DNA of 64,000 nucleotides from Methylosinus sp. Sm6 (GCF_019802345.1 NZ_JAINDZ010000007.1:98357-162356); one strand, 5' to 3'; positions 54,501-63,069 are shown, counted from the stretch's first letter. The notes: generated by a model from the sequence alone, not told the origin. Numbers and translations are program-made.

Positions 54501-56208
54501 ATATGAGCGCCGGCCCGTCATCGCCCATGGAACGACCGGCATCGGCTTCGAATTGACCGCGGGCCTCGAGGGTCTCGCGACGCGCGTCATCTATGGCTCG
54601 CATTTTTGGCGGGACATGTTCGTCGGCTCCGGATCATTCGAGAATGTCGATCTCAATCCGCGACCGCGAGCGGAATTCGCGCAGCTCTGCGCGAGCGTCG
54701 ATCAGCCCTATGTCAATTCGTTCTACACGCGCGACATGGTGGGCCGGCATTTCGGGCAATGGCAGCCCGTCGTCTATTCTCTGCCTTTCGACTGCGAGGC
54801 CGCCGATGTCGCGATCGAGCAGAGGAGCTACTGCCTGTTGATGAACGGCCGGCTCGACAAGGGCTTCGGCCTGATGCTCGAGCTCGCCGAGCGGCTGCCG
54901 CAGATCGATTTCGTGGTGGTCGCCGCGCAGGTCGCGCGCGAGCAGGTGGAGGAGCTGATCGAGAGCGCCGGCGCCGTCAACATCAAAATCGCGGACTGGA
55001 CGGCCGACACGGCGACGCTCTATCGCAACGCGCGCGCGGTGCTCGTTCCCAGCTATTCTTTCGTCGAGACATTTTCGCGGGTCGCCATCGAAGCCCATCG
55101 GCACGGCGCGCCCGTCATCGGCAGCAATCGCGGCAATGTTCCGAACCTGCTCGAGCAATCGGGCCGCGTGCTCGAGGAGGACGCCGCGCAATGGGCGGAC
55201 GAGGTGCGCCGTCTGTTCGACGACGACGCCTATTGGCGGGAGCGTTCGCGCAAAGCTCGCGAGAACTCGGATCGCTATCGGTTCGAGCAGCAATATGAGC
55301 GGGTCGGACGACTCGTCAAAGCATCGCTCGGCCGAATCGCGGTCGCCGTCGGCTCGGGAATCGGCAATCTGATCCAATGCAGCCCGACCATCAGGCGCGT
55401 CGCCGAGCATACGGACCGTCCGGTGGATGTGCTGCTGCGCGGCGATTTCTCCGATTGCTCGTGCCTGTTCGAGGGAGCCCCCTGGGTCGGATCCGTCGTC
55501 ACCGCCAGCGATTCGGCCGTGCGCTACGACGCGGTGCTGGTCCTCGACTGCTATGGCGCGCTCATTCCGCAGTTCAACGCGGAAGTCGTGCATACGGGTC
55601 GACGCCGTTTCAATTTCAGCCAAATGGCGACGATCCACGAATCCGAATTCAACTTGATGCACGCGGATCAGCTGCTCGGGGTTCCTTATCGGCGTGAAGA
55701 CATCGGCCGCTATTTCCTCGGAGCGTTCCAGCGCACCGGCCGCGAGCGCAAGCGCATCGCGATCCACGCCGGCAGCAAGGCGGGCGTTTGGGCGGCCAAG
55801 CAATGGCCGAGATTCGAACAGCTGGCGACGCATCTGCGCGAGCGCGGCTATGAGGTCGCATCTTTCGGCTCTTGCGGCGAATATGTTCCCGGCACGCTCG
55901 ACCTAACGGGAGTCGATCTTCCGACCACGATCCGCAATCTCGCCGACTGCCATTATTTCGTAGGCAATGACAGCGGGCTCATGCATGTCGCCGACGCGCT
56001 CGAATTGCCGTTGACGACGATCTTCGCCCCGACCTCCGTCGTCAAGAACGGCCCGCTGAGCAAGAGCAGCCGGGTCATCAAGCTCGACAAGAGCTGCTCC
56101 CCCTGCCAGTTCGACACCGCCAAGCTCGCCAAATGCCGATGCATCGACGAGATCGGCTTCGACGAGGTCGCCGCCGCGATCGACGCCGATCTGGCCGACC
56201 TCCGATAA
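51535..56208 (+). CDS. Giant GWA-TPR-glycosyltransferase fusion (GT4 + GT9)
   Basis: A 1557-residue protein with a GTG start supported by GAGAGGG. Domains in order: GWA-type beta domain (about 45-120, GRVWGWAHPASAP); a YYL-like repeat (EGFDEAWYRLRYEDI...YLEGRHPSE, about 188-233); many TPR repeats (about 265-765); a GT4-like glycosyltransferase (about 920-1265, with SYSFVETFSRVAIEAHRHGAP); and a heptosyltransferase-like GT9 domain (about 1267-1557, with VGSGIGNLIQCSPTI and VGNDSGLMHVADAL). It probably acts in surface glycan or glycoprotein synthesis. No frameshift is visible, so the whole length is a single frame. Confidence 0.88.
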   Translation: MVFRFLRQFTSRPAGGVAYLDLAGPYWLRMLRKVVPQAAAEKESGERFIGEIEGVANGRVWGWAHPASAPRRPIEVELLIDGVVVAARSTQRRRLLRREAAGRFEFAVRFGCLPSDRFSLNIREASSRQQIGAAVTLNGDAISSGAFSLPPRRSLGHVNNRKGPDGQARVELDFEPLKAAMRRCRVSEGFDEAWYRLRYEDIGDAIADGRWRSALDHFMPTGYLEGRHPSEKSESSQHAAREALAQDAAGKDVDTSDPGEFLSVEDVLASAGRKIAARQFREAAALLRGGASKFPDDFVIRLTLARALSSIAPDEEALAEFERAMALRPDHAPCRLEYCNALVIAGRAEDAVVALNELVTSRPDDCAAVLALARAHAALGNCAEALSAFASAQRIEPQNVEIRIETARCLADAHRLEEAARCYSEALGIEPRNKALVEEQARLLRKLRRYDEAADCYLLLAEQEPEAGARMSHYFEAARIRFEHGRAADSLAAFEAARQCDPRNVAVVCGLARALTAANLNDKAIEALDAALEANANDEQIWRARGESFILNKDARRALECFERVVTISKAKAPAALLAGKAAYSLRQDDIAAELFEMAIEAFPDHAGYHVDLGRALARQKRVESARAAFQAAVRLSPDNHDAHHGLGAVARLGGDLPLAIEELDRALAINPKRVTSFIELGQIYDSLGDVDSARRQFELAHAAAPSHTGALLSLARIDFERGDIDGAAAKCERVLQLDPDNRHAALYSRWISRTIDTNAETLSVSICLLGGTSGASLLELAAAFEDVREVLVSVAAPVLDPLPAGVRAVTGDWRDCIASASSSLVLTIPQAAPSTETIARIRKRFGHRVGVVHDVDRPASQTPALWRRELLLAGLALNGSHDWDSFATDLAEWAQRRSVEPAQGLDAILPASAAIGREAWLVSSSGVKLFGGVEQFLRTMAPIYRSLGMKPVIIGLLERLDGCEPSGEADGVPFINILRTPETIRRLAYERRPVIAHGTTGIGFELTAGLEGLATRVIYGSHFWRDMFVGSGSFENVDLNPRPRAEFAQLCASVDQPYVNSFYTRDMVGRHFGQWQPVVYSLPFDCEAADVAIEQRSYCLLMNGRLDKGFGLMLELAERLPQIDFVVVAAQVAREQVEELIESAGAVNIKIADWTADTATLYRNARAVLVPSYSFVETFSRVAIEAHRHGAPVIGSNRGNVPNLLEQSGRVLEEDAAQWADEVRRLFDDDAYWRERSRKARENSDRYRFEQQYERVGRLVKASLGRIAVAVGSGIGNLIQCSPTIRRVAEHTDRPVDVLLRGDFSDCSCLFEGAPWVGSVVTASDSAVRYDAVLVLDCYGALIPQFNAEVVHTGRRRFNFSQMATIHESEFNLMHADQLLGVPYRREDIGRYFLGAFQRTGRERKRIAIHAGSKAGVWAAKQWPRFEQLATHLRERGYEVASFGSCGEYVPGTLDLTGVDLPTTIRNLADCHYFVGNDSGLMHVADALELPLTTIFAPTSVVKNGPLSKSSRVIKLDKSCSPCQFDTAKLAKCRCIDEIGFDEVAAAIDADLADLR

Positions 56209-56575
56209 GCGCCTCGAGAGGGGGGAGCCTGAAGGGGACAAGCCCGGCCATGACGGCGCCGTGGATTTCAAGATGTGTGCATGCGGTAGCCTTAAAGGGA
56301 GGGTGAACTCGCTTTTTGCCTTCATCGGGTCGCCATGGCGCGGCTCGAACACGACCGCGAGCGTCAGGCTCGCACGGCCTGATTTTTGTGTGCAGCGAAT
56401 GCTGATCGCTCGACGATTCCTTTCTCGTCTGGCGTGTGCGCGGCCGCACATCGGCGGACGCCCGCCATAATTAACGATTGCGCAGTGATTTCGAGCAGCG
56501 CGCGCGGATTTTCCGCTACGGGCCCGCAACCAGAGCGGGGCTCTCCGCGTTGTTCTCGAAAAGGAGAGCTGCGTC
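56209..56575. other. Intergenic region after the giant glycosyltransferase
   Basis: This 367-bp region holds no recognised gene. At 56234-56253 is a partial copy (GGGACAAGCCCGGCCATGAC) of the Rhizobiales repeat seen at 17496. The rest probably carries the promoter of the small secreted protein gene, but no box was fixed. Confidence 0.5.
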
Positions 56576-56896
56576 ATGAAGCCTTCCGGAACCCGAATTT
56601 TTTCGACGACCGCGTCGCGTCTCCTCGCCGCGGCGATGGTCGTCACGGGGTTTTGCGCGGCCGTCGCCGCGGCTCCCGCCGTGGCGACGCTTCACGAGGC
56701 CGTGGGCGTCTCGCCCGCGCAGCGCGCGACATTCGGCGACGGAGCGACCGCTCTGCGTCCCTTCGGCCAGGGAACGGTCATTCGCGTCGATCGCGCCTAT
56801 GGCGATGAGGACGAGGATTGCGTCCTCGCGGTCACCAAGGTCGAGGATGCGAAGGGAGGCGTCAGCGTCACGCGCGGCGTGGCCTGCGCGCATTAA
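56576..56896 (+). CDS. Small secreted hypothetical protein
   Basis: A 106-residue protein with a clear signal peptide (LLAAAMVVTGFCAAVAAAPAVA) and a strong AAAAGGAGAG ribosome site. The mature part of about 70 residues has two cysteines (DCVLAV and VACAH), which could form a disulfide. No family is recognised. It lies between the giant glycosyltransferase and a convergent O-antigen-ligase-like gene. Confidence 0.7.
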   Translation: MKPSGTRIFSTTASRLLAAAMVVTGFCAAVAAAPAVATLHEAVGVSPAQRATFGDGATALRPFGQGTVIRVDRAYGDEDEDCVLAVTKVEDAKGGVSVTRGVACAH

Positions 56897-56981
56897 CGGG
56901 GGAGGCCTTCGGCTGTTCAGCTCCGAGTGGCGCAGGCCACAGGCGCGTTACGTCCCCTTCAGTTCGACCGAAGCGGCGCAT

Positions 56982-58211
56982 TCAGCGCCCGGCGATGCGC
57001 CCCGCGACCCAATTGGGCTGGACATAAGGGCGCCGCGTGCGGAACTGGCCTTTCATCACCAGCGCGAAGGCGATGGCGTCGAGGCCGGCGAGCGTCAGCC
57101 ACCAGAGCTGCTCGCCGGCGGGGCCGAGCATGGAGATGGCGAGCCCCGTCGCCAGCCCGGCGAGCAAAAAGGGCGCGAGCACCGGCCGCGTCCGGCCGGC
57201 GATGATGAAGGCGCGCGCGGTCACCGCCGCGAGAGCGACGGCTCCGATCGCGCCGAGATCGAACCAGACCTGAAACACCAGGCTGCGCGGCGTCTCCTGA
57301 TAGAGATAATGGCCGAGCACGCCATAGATGGCGGCGCCGAAGCCATGGCCGAGCAGCAGCCGCGGCCCGTCGCTGACGAGGATGCGGCCCCAGACCGCCA
57401 AAGGCGCGAGCGCGGCCGGCGCATGCTCGGGCAGCGCATAGACGGCGAGAATCGCCGTCAGCGGCGCGACGAGGATCGCCATCGCGGCCGTGAGCGCGAG
57501 GATGCGCGAGACGCGCCGCGCCTTGCCGAAAGACAAGGCGAGCACCAGCGCCCCGGCGAGCAGAGCGGGCAGAGCGCTGGGCGCGCGGGCGAGCGCGCAG
57601 GCGGCGACGGCGACTGCCGCGACCGCGGCGGCTGAAATCCAGCGTCCCCGCAAGGCCAGCGCCCCGAGCGCGGGCCACAGCACCAGGGCGAGGCCGAGGC
57701 CGGCGCGCTGCAGCGCATCGCTGTCGAGATCGGCCGCCGCCTCGGCCGGACGCGCCGCCAGCGCCACGGCGAGCAGCGCCGCGGCCGCGGCGGCGGTGCC
57801 GATCGGCAGGAGATTGAGATTGGAGGTCTTGGTGCGGGCGGGCAGCAGCGCGCAGGCGGCCGCCACCAGCGCCAGCGTCGCCGCGCTCTTGCCGAAGCGC
57901 TCGGCCGGACCGGAGCCGAATGGCGTCCAGGCCAGAGACAGCGCGGTCCAGCCGACGAAGAACAGCGCGGCGAGCGTCGTCGGCTTCAGCGCCAGGGCGA
58001 CGATCCCGGCGAGCTTGCGCGAATCGGGAGCGAGGCTCGCCGACAACAGCAGCAGCGCCGCGCCGATCGGCAGCAGGATATAGATCGTCTGCCGCGCGAG
58101 GATCGGCGCCACCTGCGAGATCACGAACAGCAGCATGATGCTGAGCCGCGCCAGCAGCCGCGCCGCGTCCACGGCCGGATCGTCTATGGTGCGTCGCGGA
58201 AGATTCGGCAT
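56982..58211 (-). CDS. O-antigen ligase/polymerase-like membrane protein
   Basis: A 409-residue polytopic inner-membrane protein with about ten hydrophobic helices and the layout of O-antigen ligase/polymerase (WaaL/Wzy) proteins. The characteristic periplasmic-loop block is LLLGHGFGAAIYGVLGHYLYQETPRSLVFQVWFDLG. Such proteins join or polymerise lipid-linked glycans on the periplasmic side. It lies 0.8 kb from the giant glycosyltransferase on the opposite strand, so a shared glycan pathway is plausible. Ligase versus polymerase cannot be told. Confidence 0.8.
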   Translation of the reverse strand: MPNLPRRTIDDPAVDAARLLARLSIMLLFVISQVAPILARQTIYILLPIGAALLLLSASLAPDSRKLAGIVALALKPTTLAALFFVGWTALSLAWTPFGSGPAERFGKSAATLALVAAACALLPARTKTSNLNLLPIGTAAAAAALLAVALAARPAEAAADLDSDALQRAGLGLALVLWPALGALALRGRWISAAAVAAVAVAACALARAPSALPALLAGALVLALSFGKARRVSRILALTAAMAILVAPLTAILAVYALPEHAPAALAPLAVWGRILVSDGPRLLLGHGFGAAIYGVLGHYLYQETPRSLVFQVWFDLGAIGAVALAAVTARAFIIAGRTRPVLAPFLLAGLATGLAISMLGPAGEQLWWLTLAGLDAIAFALVMKGQFRTRRPYVQPNWVAGRIAGR

Positions 58212-58316
58212 GGCGAAGTTCGCCGGCGGTTGCGGTCGGGACCCAAGTCTACAGGCAGAGTTTCGAGGAATCCATGCGTGAGCGGCCGGTTGCGCTGCGG
58301 CGGAGCGAAAGCGGCG

Positions 58317-59414
58317 TCATTTTTTCTCCCACTGTGTCTCTTTTGCCCATTCCGCGCGGACGAGAGCGTCCGGCTCGCGCGGAGCATATTCGCGCGCCAG
58401 CGATGCGAGCTCTGCGGGCGGCAGGAGGCGGGCCAGCGCCCACACGGCGGCTCCGCGGGGCAGGGGCGAGGCATGGTCGAGCAGCGGCCGCAGCGCTGCG
58501 GCGAGGCGCGCGTCGCCGGAATTGCCGATGGCGATCGCCACATTGCGCAAGAACCGCGCCTGGCCGAGCCGCTTGACCGGCGTCGCGGCAAACAGCGCGC
58601 GAAAGCCCGCGTCGTCGAGCGCGGCGAGGTCGGCGAGCGGCGGAGCGTCCAGTTCGGGACGCAACGCCAGCCGCAGGTCCGTGGCGCGCCGTGCGAATTT
58701 GTTCCAGGGGCACACGGCGAGGCAGTCGTCGCAGCCGAACACGCGATTGCCGACGGCCGCGCGCAGCTCGCGTGGGATGGGACCCTTATGTTCTATGGTG
58801 AGATAGGCGACGCAGCGGCGCGCGTCGAGCCGATAGGGAGCAGGAAAGGCGTTGGTCGGGCAGATGTCGAGGCATATGCGGCAGGAGCCGCAGTGGTCGC
58901 GCTCCGGCGCGTCGGGCGCGAGCGCCAGATCGGTGAAGATCGAGCCGAGGAACAGCCAGGAGCCGAAGCGGCGCGAAACGAGGTTGGTGTGCTTGCCCTG
59001 CCAGCCGATTCCGGCCGCCTGCGCCAGCGGCTTCTCCATCACCGGCGCCGTGTCGACGAACACTTTCGCCTCGCCCGAGCCGGCGCGCGCGAGCAGGAAG
59101 GAGGCGAGCTGCTTCAGCCGGCCCTTGATGATCTCGTGATAGTCCCGCCGGCGGGCGTAGAGCGAGATCGCGCCGCGCTCGCGGCGCGCCAGGGCGGCGA
59201 GGGGGTCGGCGTCCGCGCCGTAATTGGAGCCGAGAACGATGATCGAGCGCGCATCGCTCCACAGCGCCCGGGGCGCGGCGCGACGCTCGGGCGTCGCCGC
59301 CATCCATTCCATATCGCCATGCGCCCCGCTCGCGAGCCAGTCGGCGAGCCGCTCGCCGGCCTGCGGCGGCGCGCTCGCGGATGCGACGCGGCAGAGGTCG
59401 AAGCCGAGCTCCAC
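58317..59414 (-). CDS. queG: Epoxyqueuosine reductase
   Basis: QueG reduces epoxyqueuosine to queuosine in tRNA wobble positions using cobalamin and two [4Fe-4S] clusters. The ferredoxin-like cysteines are in HCGSCRICLDICPTNAF and FGCDDCLAVCPWNKF; DTAPVMEKPLAQAAGIGWQGK is the active-site region. A HEAT-like C terminus follows. The start is unusual: no ATG lies near the family N terminus. GTG at 59414 gives 365 residues, but 11 family-like residues (LTLEEELRRRA) lie before it, and the only codon in the right place is CTG at 59447, overlapping the gst stop as CTGA. Confidence 0.9.
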   Translation of the reverse strand: MELGFDLCRVASASAPPQAGERLADWLASGAHGDMEWMAATPERRAAPRALWSDARSIIVLGSNYGADADPLAALARRERGAISLYARRRDYHEIIKGRLKQLASFLLARAGSGEAKVFVDTAPVMEKPLAQAAGIGWQGKHTNLVSRRFGSWLFLGSIFTDLALAPDAPERDHCGSCRICLDICPTNAFPAPYRLDARRCVAYLTIEHKGPIPRELRAAVGNRVFGCDDCLAVCPWNKFARRATDLRLALRPELDAPPLADLAALDDAGFRALFAATPVKRLGQARFLRNVAIAIGNSGDARLAAALRPLLDHASPLPRGAAVWALARLLPPAELASLAREYAPREPDALVRAEWAKETQWEKK

Positions 59415-59443
59415 GGCGCGGCGGCGCAGCTCCTCCTCGAGGG

Positions 59444-60136
59444 TCAGAAGTCGAGATCGGCGTAGCGGGGCGCCGGCATCGTCCCCACGGCGCGGTCCGA
59501 GAGCAGCGGTCGGAACGCCGGGCGCGACTTGATCCGCTGATACCAGTGCTTGACCGTCTCGTATTCGTCCCATGGAACGTCGCCCAGATAATCGGCGCAG
59601 GAAAGATGCGCGGCGGCGGCGAAATCGGCGAAGCTCAAGGTCTCGCCCGCCAGCCAGTTCCGCGCCGCGGTCAGATAGCCGATGTAGCGCATATGGGGAC
59701 GGATATTGGCGCGCGCGACGCGCAGCAGGTCCATGTCCGGCGCGCCGCCGCCGATCTCCGGGGCGAGGAAGCGCTTGTAGACCTTCTCGGTGACCAGCCA
59801 ATTGGTCACCTCCTCGAAGAATTTGAGGTTGAACCATTCGGTCAGCCGGCGCGTCTCGGCGCGTGTGCGCGGCGTGCGCGGAAGCAGGCGCGGGCGGCTC
59901 GGCTCGGGGTCGGTCGTCTCCTCGAGATATTCGGCGATCACCATGGCGCCCGAGACGACGCTGTCGTCGTCGTCGACGAGCACCGGCGTGCGGCCGGCCG
60001 GATCGAGCAGCAGAAACTCCCGCCTTCGCTCCGCGGCCCTCTCCTCGATCAGCGTCGTCTCGATTCCATATTCGGCGAGGATCAGCCGAACGAAGCGCGA
60101 ATGGGGACAGAGCGGATGATGATAGAGAGTGGGCAT
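59444..60136 (-). CDS. Glutathione S-transferase family protein
   Basis: A 230-residue GST-fold protein. The N-terminal thioredoxin-like domain begins MPTLYHHPLCPHSRFVRLIL, with the glutathione-site region GRTPVLVDDDDSVVSGAMVIAEYLE; the helical C-terminal domain contains WFNLKFFEEVTNWL and LSFADFAAAAHLS. The substrate is unknown. It lies immediately upstream of queG, with stop and possible start overlapping. The frame is open 43 codons further, but those residues are not family-like. Confidence 0.9.
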   Translation of the reverse strand: MPTLYHHPLCPHSRFVRLILAEYGIETTLIEERAAERRREFLLLDPAGRTPVLVDDDDSVVSGAMVIAEYLEETTDPEPSRPRLLPRTPRTRAETRRLTEWFNLKFFEEVTNWLVTEKVYKRFLAPEIGGGAPDMDLLRVARANIRPHMRYIGYLTAARNWLAGETLSFADFAAAAHLSCADYLGDVPWDEYETVKHWYQRIKSRPAFRPLLSDRAVGTMPAPRYADLDF

Positions 60137-60414
60137 GGAGCCTTTGTCTGACAGCGCGACGCAGGAACAATGAGGCGCGTCGCTGCGGATTTTTTCGTAT
60201 AGGCCCCACCGCGCGGCGCGACAAGCGCGGCCATTGCTGGACACTGGCCCAATTTTATGGGTCATCTTGTTGAGATTTTATACAATTCTTTTCACTGCCG
60301 GCGCGGCGGGCGCATCGCCGGCGCCGCGCCATTTTCGAAGCTGGCGTTAGCAGGTCCTTAACGTTCGGAACGGCGTCGGCCAAAAGCTCGCGCTGGCTCC
60401 TCGGCAGGCGGGAC

Positions 60415-61152
60415 CTATCGCCGCCGCATTGCCTCTATGGCGGCATCGGCCTCGCGCTGCAGCGCATCGGCGGCCTCTTTCGTCAGAGCGCGGCGGGGCG
60501 TCCCGATCTCCAGCGTCGCGCCGACCCGCGCGGGGCGCGTCGACAGAAGAAAGACGCGGTCGGCGAGCTCGATCGCCTCGCGAATGTCATGGGTGACGAT
60601 CAAGGTCGTCACCTTCTTCTCGTCGATCAGCGCGGCGATTTCTCCGCGCAGCTCGCGAGCGAGGGCCGCGTCGAGAGAGACGAAGGGCTCGTCCATCAGC
60701 AGGAGATCGGGCTCTATGGCGAGCGCCCGCGCCAGCGCGACGCGGCGGGCGAGGCCGAGCGACAATTCGCCCGGAAAATGCTCGGCGTGCTCGGCGAGCC
60801 CGAGCCGCGCCAGCAGAGCGGCGAGCGTCGCCGCGCTCGCCTGCGGCGCGGCGATACGCAGATTGTCGACGACGCTGCGCCAGGGCAGCAGGCGCGGCTC
60901 CTGAAACACCATGCCGAGCCGCCCGCCGGCGGGCAGGCGGATCGAGCCTCGATATTGCCTGTCGAGCCCGGCGATGAGGCGCAGCAGCGTGGTCTTGCCG
61001 CAGCCGGACGGGCCGACCACCGCGCCGGCGCGTCCGGCGGGCAGGGTGAATTGCAAATCTCGAAGGACGCACAGCGAACGGCCGCCGGCCGTGACATGGT
61101 CCTTAGACGAGACCCTGACCTCGAGCAGGGCTGCGGCGCCATCGTGAGACAT
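60415..61152 (-). CDS. ABC transporter ATPase, nitrate/sulfonate/taurine type
   Basis: ATP-binding subunit of 245 residues of the SsuB/TauB/NrtD group. Walker A is GPSGCGKTT, the Q-loop is FQEPRLLPWRSV (the -PRLLPW- block is typical of this group), the signature is LSLGLARRVALARAL, and Walker B is LLLMDEPFVSLD. It overlaps the permease gene's end by 50 bp. It is the last gene of the leftward SBP-permease-ATPase operon. The substrate (sulfonate, taurine, nitrate or thiamine-precursor type) cannot be decided. Confidence 0.88.
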   Translation of the reverse strand: MSHDGAAALLEVRVSSKDHVTAGGRSLCVLRDLQFTLPAGRAGAVVGPSGCGKTTLLRLIAGLDRQYRGSIRLPAGGRLGMVFQEPRLLPWRSVVDNLRIAAPQASAATLAALLARLGLAEHAEHFPGELSLGLARRVALARALAIEPDLLLMDEPFVSLDAALARELRGEIAALIDEKKVTTLIVTHDIREAIELADRVFLLSTRPARVGATLEIGTPRRALTKEAADALQREADAAIEAMRRR

Positions 61153-61858
61153 GTCGTTCGAGGGGCTGCACCAGAAGCGTTTCGACGCCGAGCATCAAGA
61201 GGACGAAGGGGATGGCATAAGCGAGCAGCAAACGCACGTCGAAAAGCTGGAACGCCATATTGATCTCGAAGCCGACGCCATTGGAGCGGCCGATCAGCTC
61301 CACCACCAGCACGATCTTCCAGACCAGCGAGAGCCCCGAGCGCGTCGCCGCGGCGATATAGGGCGCGAGCTGCGGCGCCACGACGTGGCGCAGCCGCGCC
61401 GCGCGCGAGAAGCGGAAGACGTCGGCCATCTCGTCGAGCCGCGCGTCGAGCGCCCGCGCGCCCTCGCGCATCACGACAATGGCGTTGGGCAGCTTGTTCA
61501 GCGCCACCGCGCCGATCGCCGCCGCCTCGGTGAGCCCCGCCCAGAGATAGGCGAGCACGATGACGACGAGCGCGGGGAGATTCAGCAGCACGACGACGAA
61601 AGGGTCGAGCAGCCGATCGAGGAGCGCGCGCCGGCCCATCACATAGCCGAGCGCGGAGCCGAGGCTCATGGCGATGAGAAAGGCCGCGATCACGCGCGCG
61701 AGCGTGGCGGCGAGATTGACGAGGAGCGCGCCCGATTGCGCCTGCTCGACGATCGCGGCGAACACCGGCGCGGGACCGGGCAGCAGGCGCGGATCGGCGA
61801 ATAGCGCCGCCGCCTGCCAGCAGAGCAGCAGCAGGGCGATCGAGAGGAGGCGGATCAC
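61103..61858 (-). CDS. ABC transporter permease, nitrate/sulfonate/taurine type
   Basis: A 251-residue inner-membrane permease of the SsuC/TauC type with about six helices. The EAA-loop region is VFRFSRAARLRHVVAPQLAPYIAAATRSGLSLVWKIVLVVELIG. The N-terminal helix is LSIALLLLCWQAAALF. Its ATG overlaps the substrate-binding-protein stop by 4 bp and its 3' end overlaps the ATPase start by 50 bp. No sulfur-metabolism gene is adjacent, so the substrate is open. Confidence 0.88.
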   Translation of the reverse strand: MIRLLSIALLLLCWQAAALFADPRLLPGPAPVFAAIVEQAQSGALLVNLAATLARVIAAFLIAMSLGSALGYVMGRRALLDRLLDPFVVVLLNLPALVVIVLAYLWAGLTEAAAIGAVALNKLPNAIVVMREGARALDARLDEMADVFRFSRAARLRHVVAPQLAPYIAAATRSGLSLVWKIVLVVELIGRSNGVGFEINMAFQLFDVRLLLAYAIPFVLLMLGVETLLVQPLERHVSRWRRSPARGQGLV

Positions 61859-62898
61859 CGCTCCGCGCCCGCCGGGTCCGGGTCCAGATCCGGGTCATAG
61901 AAGGTTCCCGCCGGCAGGCTCGCCGCTCTGCCGACCAGCGCCGAGCCGCCGATCTTTGCCAAGGTCGCATAGAGAGCGGCGGCGTCCTTGCGCTCCTCCG
62001 CGATGGAGCGGGTCGGAATTCCTTCCGCGTAGCGCTGGCGATAGGCAGCGAGCGTCGCCTCGTCCTTGGCGCCGATGCGCGCGGCCGCGATCTTCCAGGC
62101 GGCGTCCGAGGTGGCGATCAGGCGCTTGGCCTTCTCCGCCACGGCGAAGAAGCGGACGAGGGCTTTCTGGTTGCGCGCCGCGAAGCGCTCGTCGAACACA
62201 TAGCCGGTGACGATCGGCGCGGCGGCGGCGCCGAGCGCCGTCTCCACCGCACGCATGTCGATGGCGCGGACGAGGCCGCGCGCCTCGAGATCGGCGGCGA
62301 AGGTCCAGAACTCCAGCGCCGCGTCGAGCTCGCCCTGCGCCAGCTTCTCGGCGATGAGCGGCGGCGCGCCATAGACGATCGTCGCCTTGCTCGGCAGATC
62401 GATGCCCTGGCGCTCGGCGTAGCCGCGCAGCAGCAGCCAGCTCTTGTCCAGCGGCCCGCCGGCGACGCCGAGCTTTTTGCCGACGAGATCGGCGACGCTT
62501 TTGATCTTCGCGTCCCTCGCCATCACCGCGCCGATGGAGGTGGAATGCGGATAGAAGACGAGCCCGGCCCCGTCGCCGCGCTGGCGGGCGACCCACAGCC
62601 AGTCCGCAATGACGATGTCGGCACCGCCGTTCTGAATGGCGATCTTGCCGGCGTCGGTGCTGGCGAGCTCGACGACGTCGAGCTCGAGCTCCGCCTGCTT
62701 ATCGAGCCCGAAGGCCTTCGCGACCGCAACCTCCCACGCGCCCGTGCCAGTCTTCTGCAGCGCGAGGCGGATGCGATCGGCCGCCTGCGCCGGCGCGCTG
62801 AAGGCGGCGAGGAGGAGGGCGACGAGGATTCTTTGGAAGGCTGACGGCAATTCGGTCCTGCTCGGCTCGTGGGAAACGCCTCTATCCGAAACTAGCAT
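61855..62898 (-). CDS. ABC transporter substrate-binding protein, NMT1/SsuA-like
   Basis: A periplasmic binding protein of about 347 residues. The signal segment is FQRILVALLLAAFSAPAQA, and the mature protein begins ADRIRLALQKTGTGAWEVA. The central family blocks include GADIVIADWLWVARQRG and DKSWLLLRGYAERQGIDL. An ATG at 62898 is used; the frame is open to 63033. It is the first gene of the leftward ABC operon. Ligand is unknown: sulfonates, taurine or a thiamine precursor are candidates for this family. Confidence 0.85.
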   Translation of the reverse strand: MLVSDRGVSHEPSRTELPSAFQRILVALLLAAFSAPAQAADRIRLALQKTGTGAWEVAVAKAFGLDKQAELELDVVELASTDAGKIAIQNGGADIVIADWLWVARQRGDGAGLVFYPHSTSIGAVMARDAKIKSVADLVGKKLGVAGGPLDKSWLLLRGYAERQGIDLPSKATIVYGAPPLIAEKLAQGELDAALEFWTFAADLEARGLVRAIDMRAVETALGAAAAPIVTGYVFDERFAARNQKALVRFFAVAEKAKRLIATSDAAWKIAAARIGAKDEATLAAYRQRYAEGIPTRSIAEERKDAAALYATLAKIGGSALVGRAASLPAGTFYDPDLDPDPAGAER

Positions 62899-63043
62899 AT
62901 TTCCCGGCGCTTTGTGCGCGGTTCCGATGCGGCGATATGCGCTCAAAGGCCGAAGTTCGTCGTCTGACCGCTGCCATTCGCGAGGGTGAGGTCGCTTCGA
63001 ACCGATGAACTGCTCGAGCCTCGCGAGGGTCATAAATTTGCTA

Positions 63044-63069
63044 CCCTCTCTCCGCTGACGGAGAGAGGG
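63044..63069 (-). terminator. Hairpin downstream of the methyltransferase gene
   Basis: A perfect 11-bp stem, CCCTCTCTCCG (63044-63054) with CGGAGAGAGGG (63059-63069), has a 4-base loop. Read leftward it lies 15 bp after the methyltransferase stop and is followed by TAGCAAATTT, so it is a plausible terminator with a weak U tract. Confidence 0.65.
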
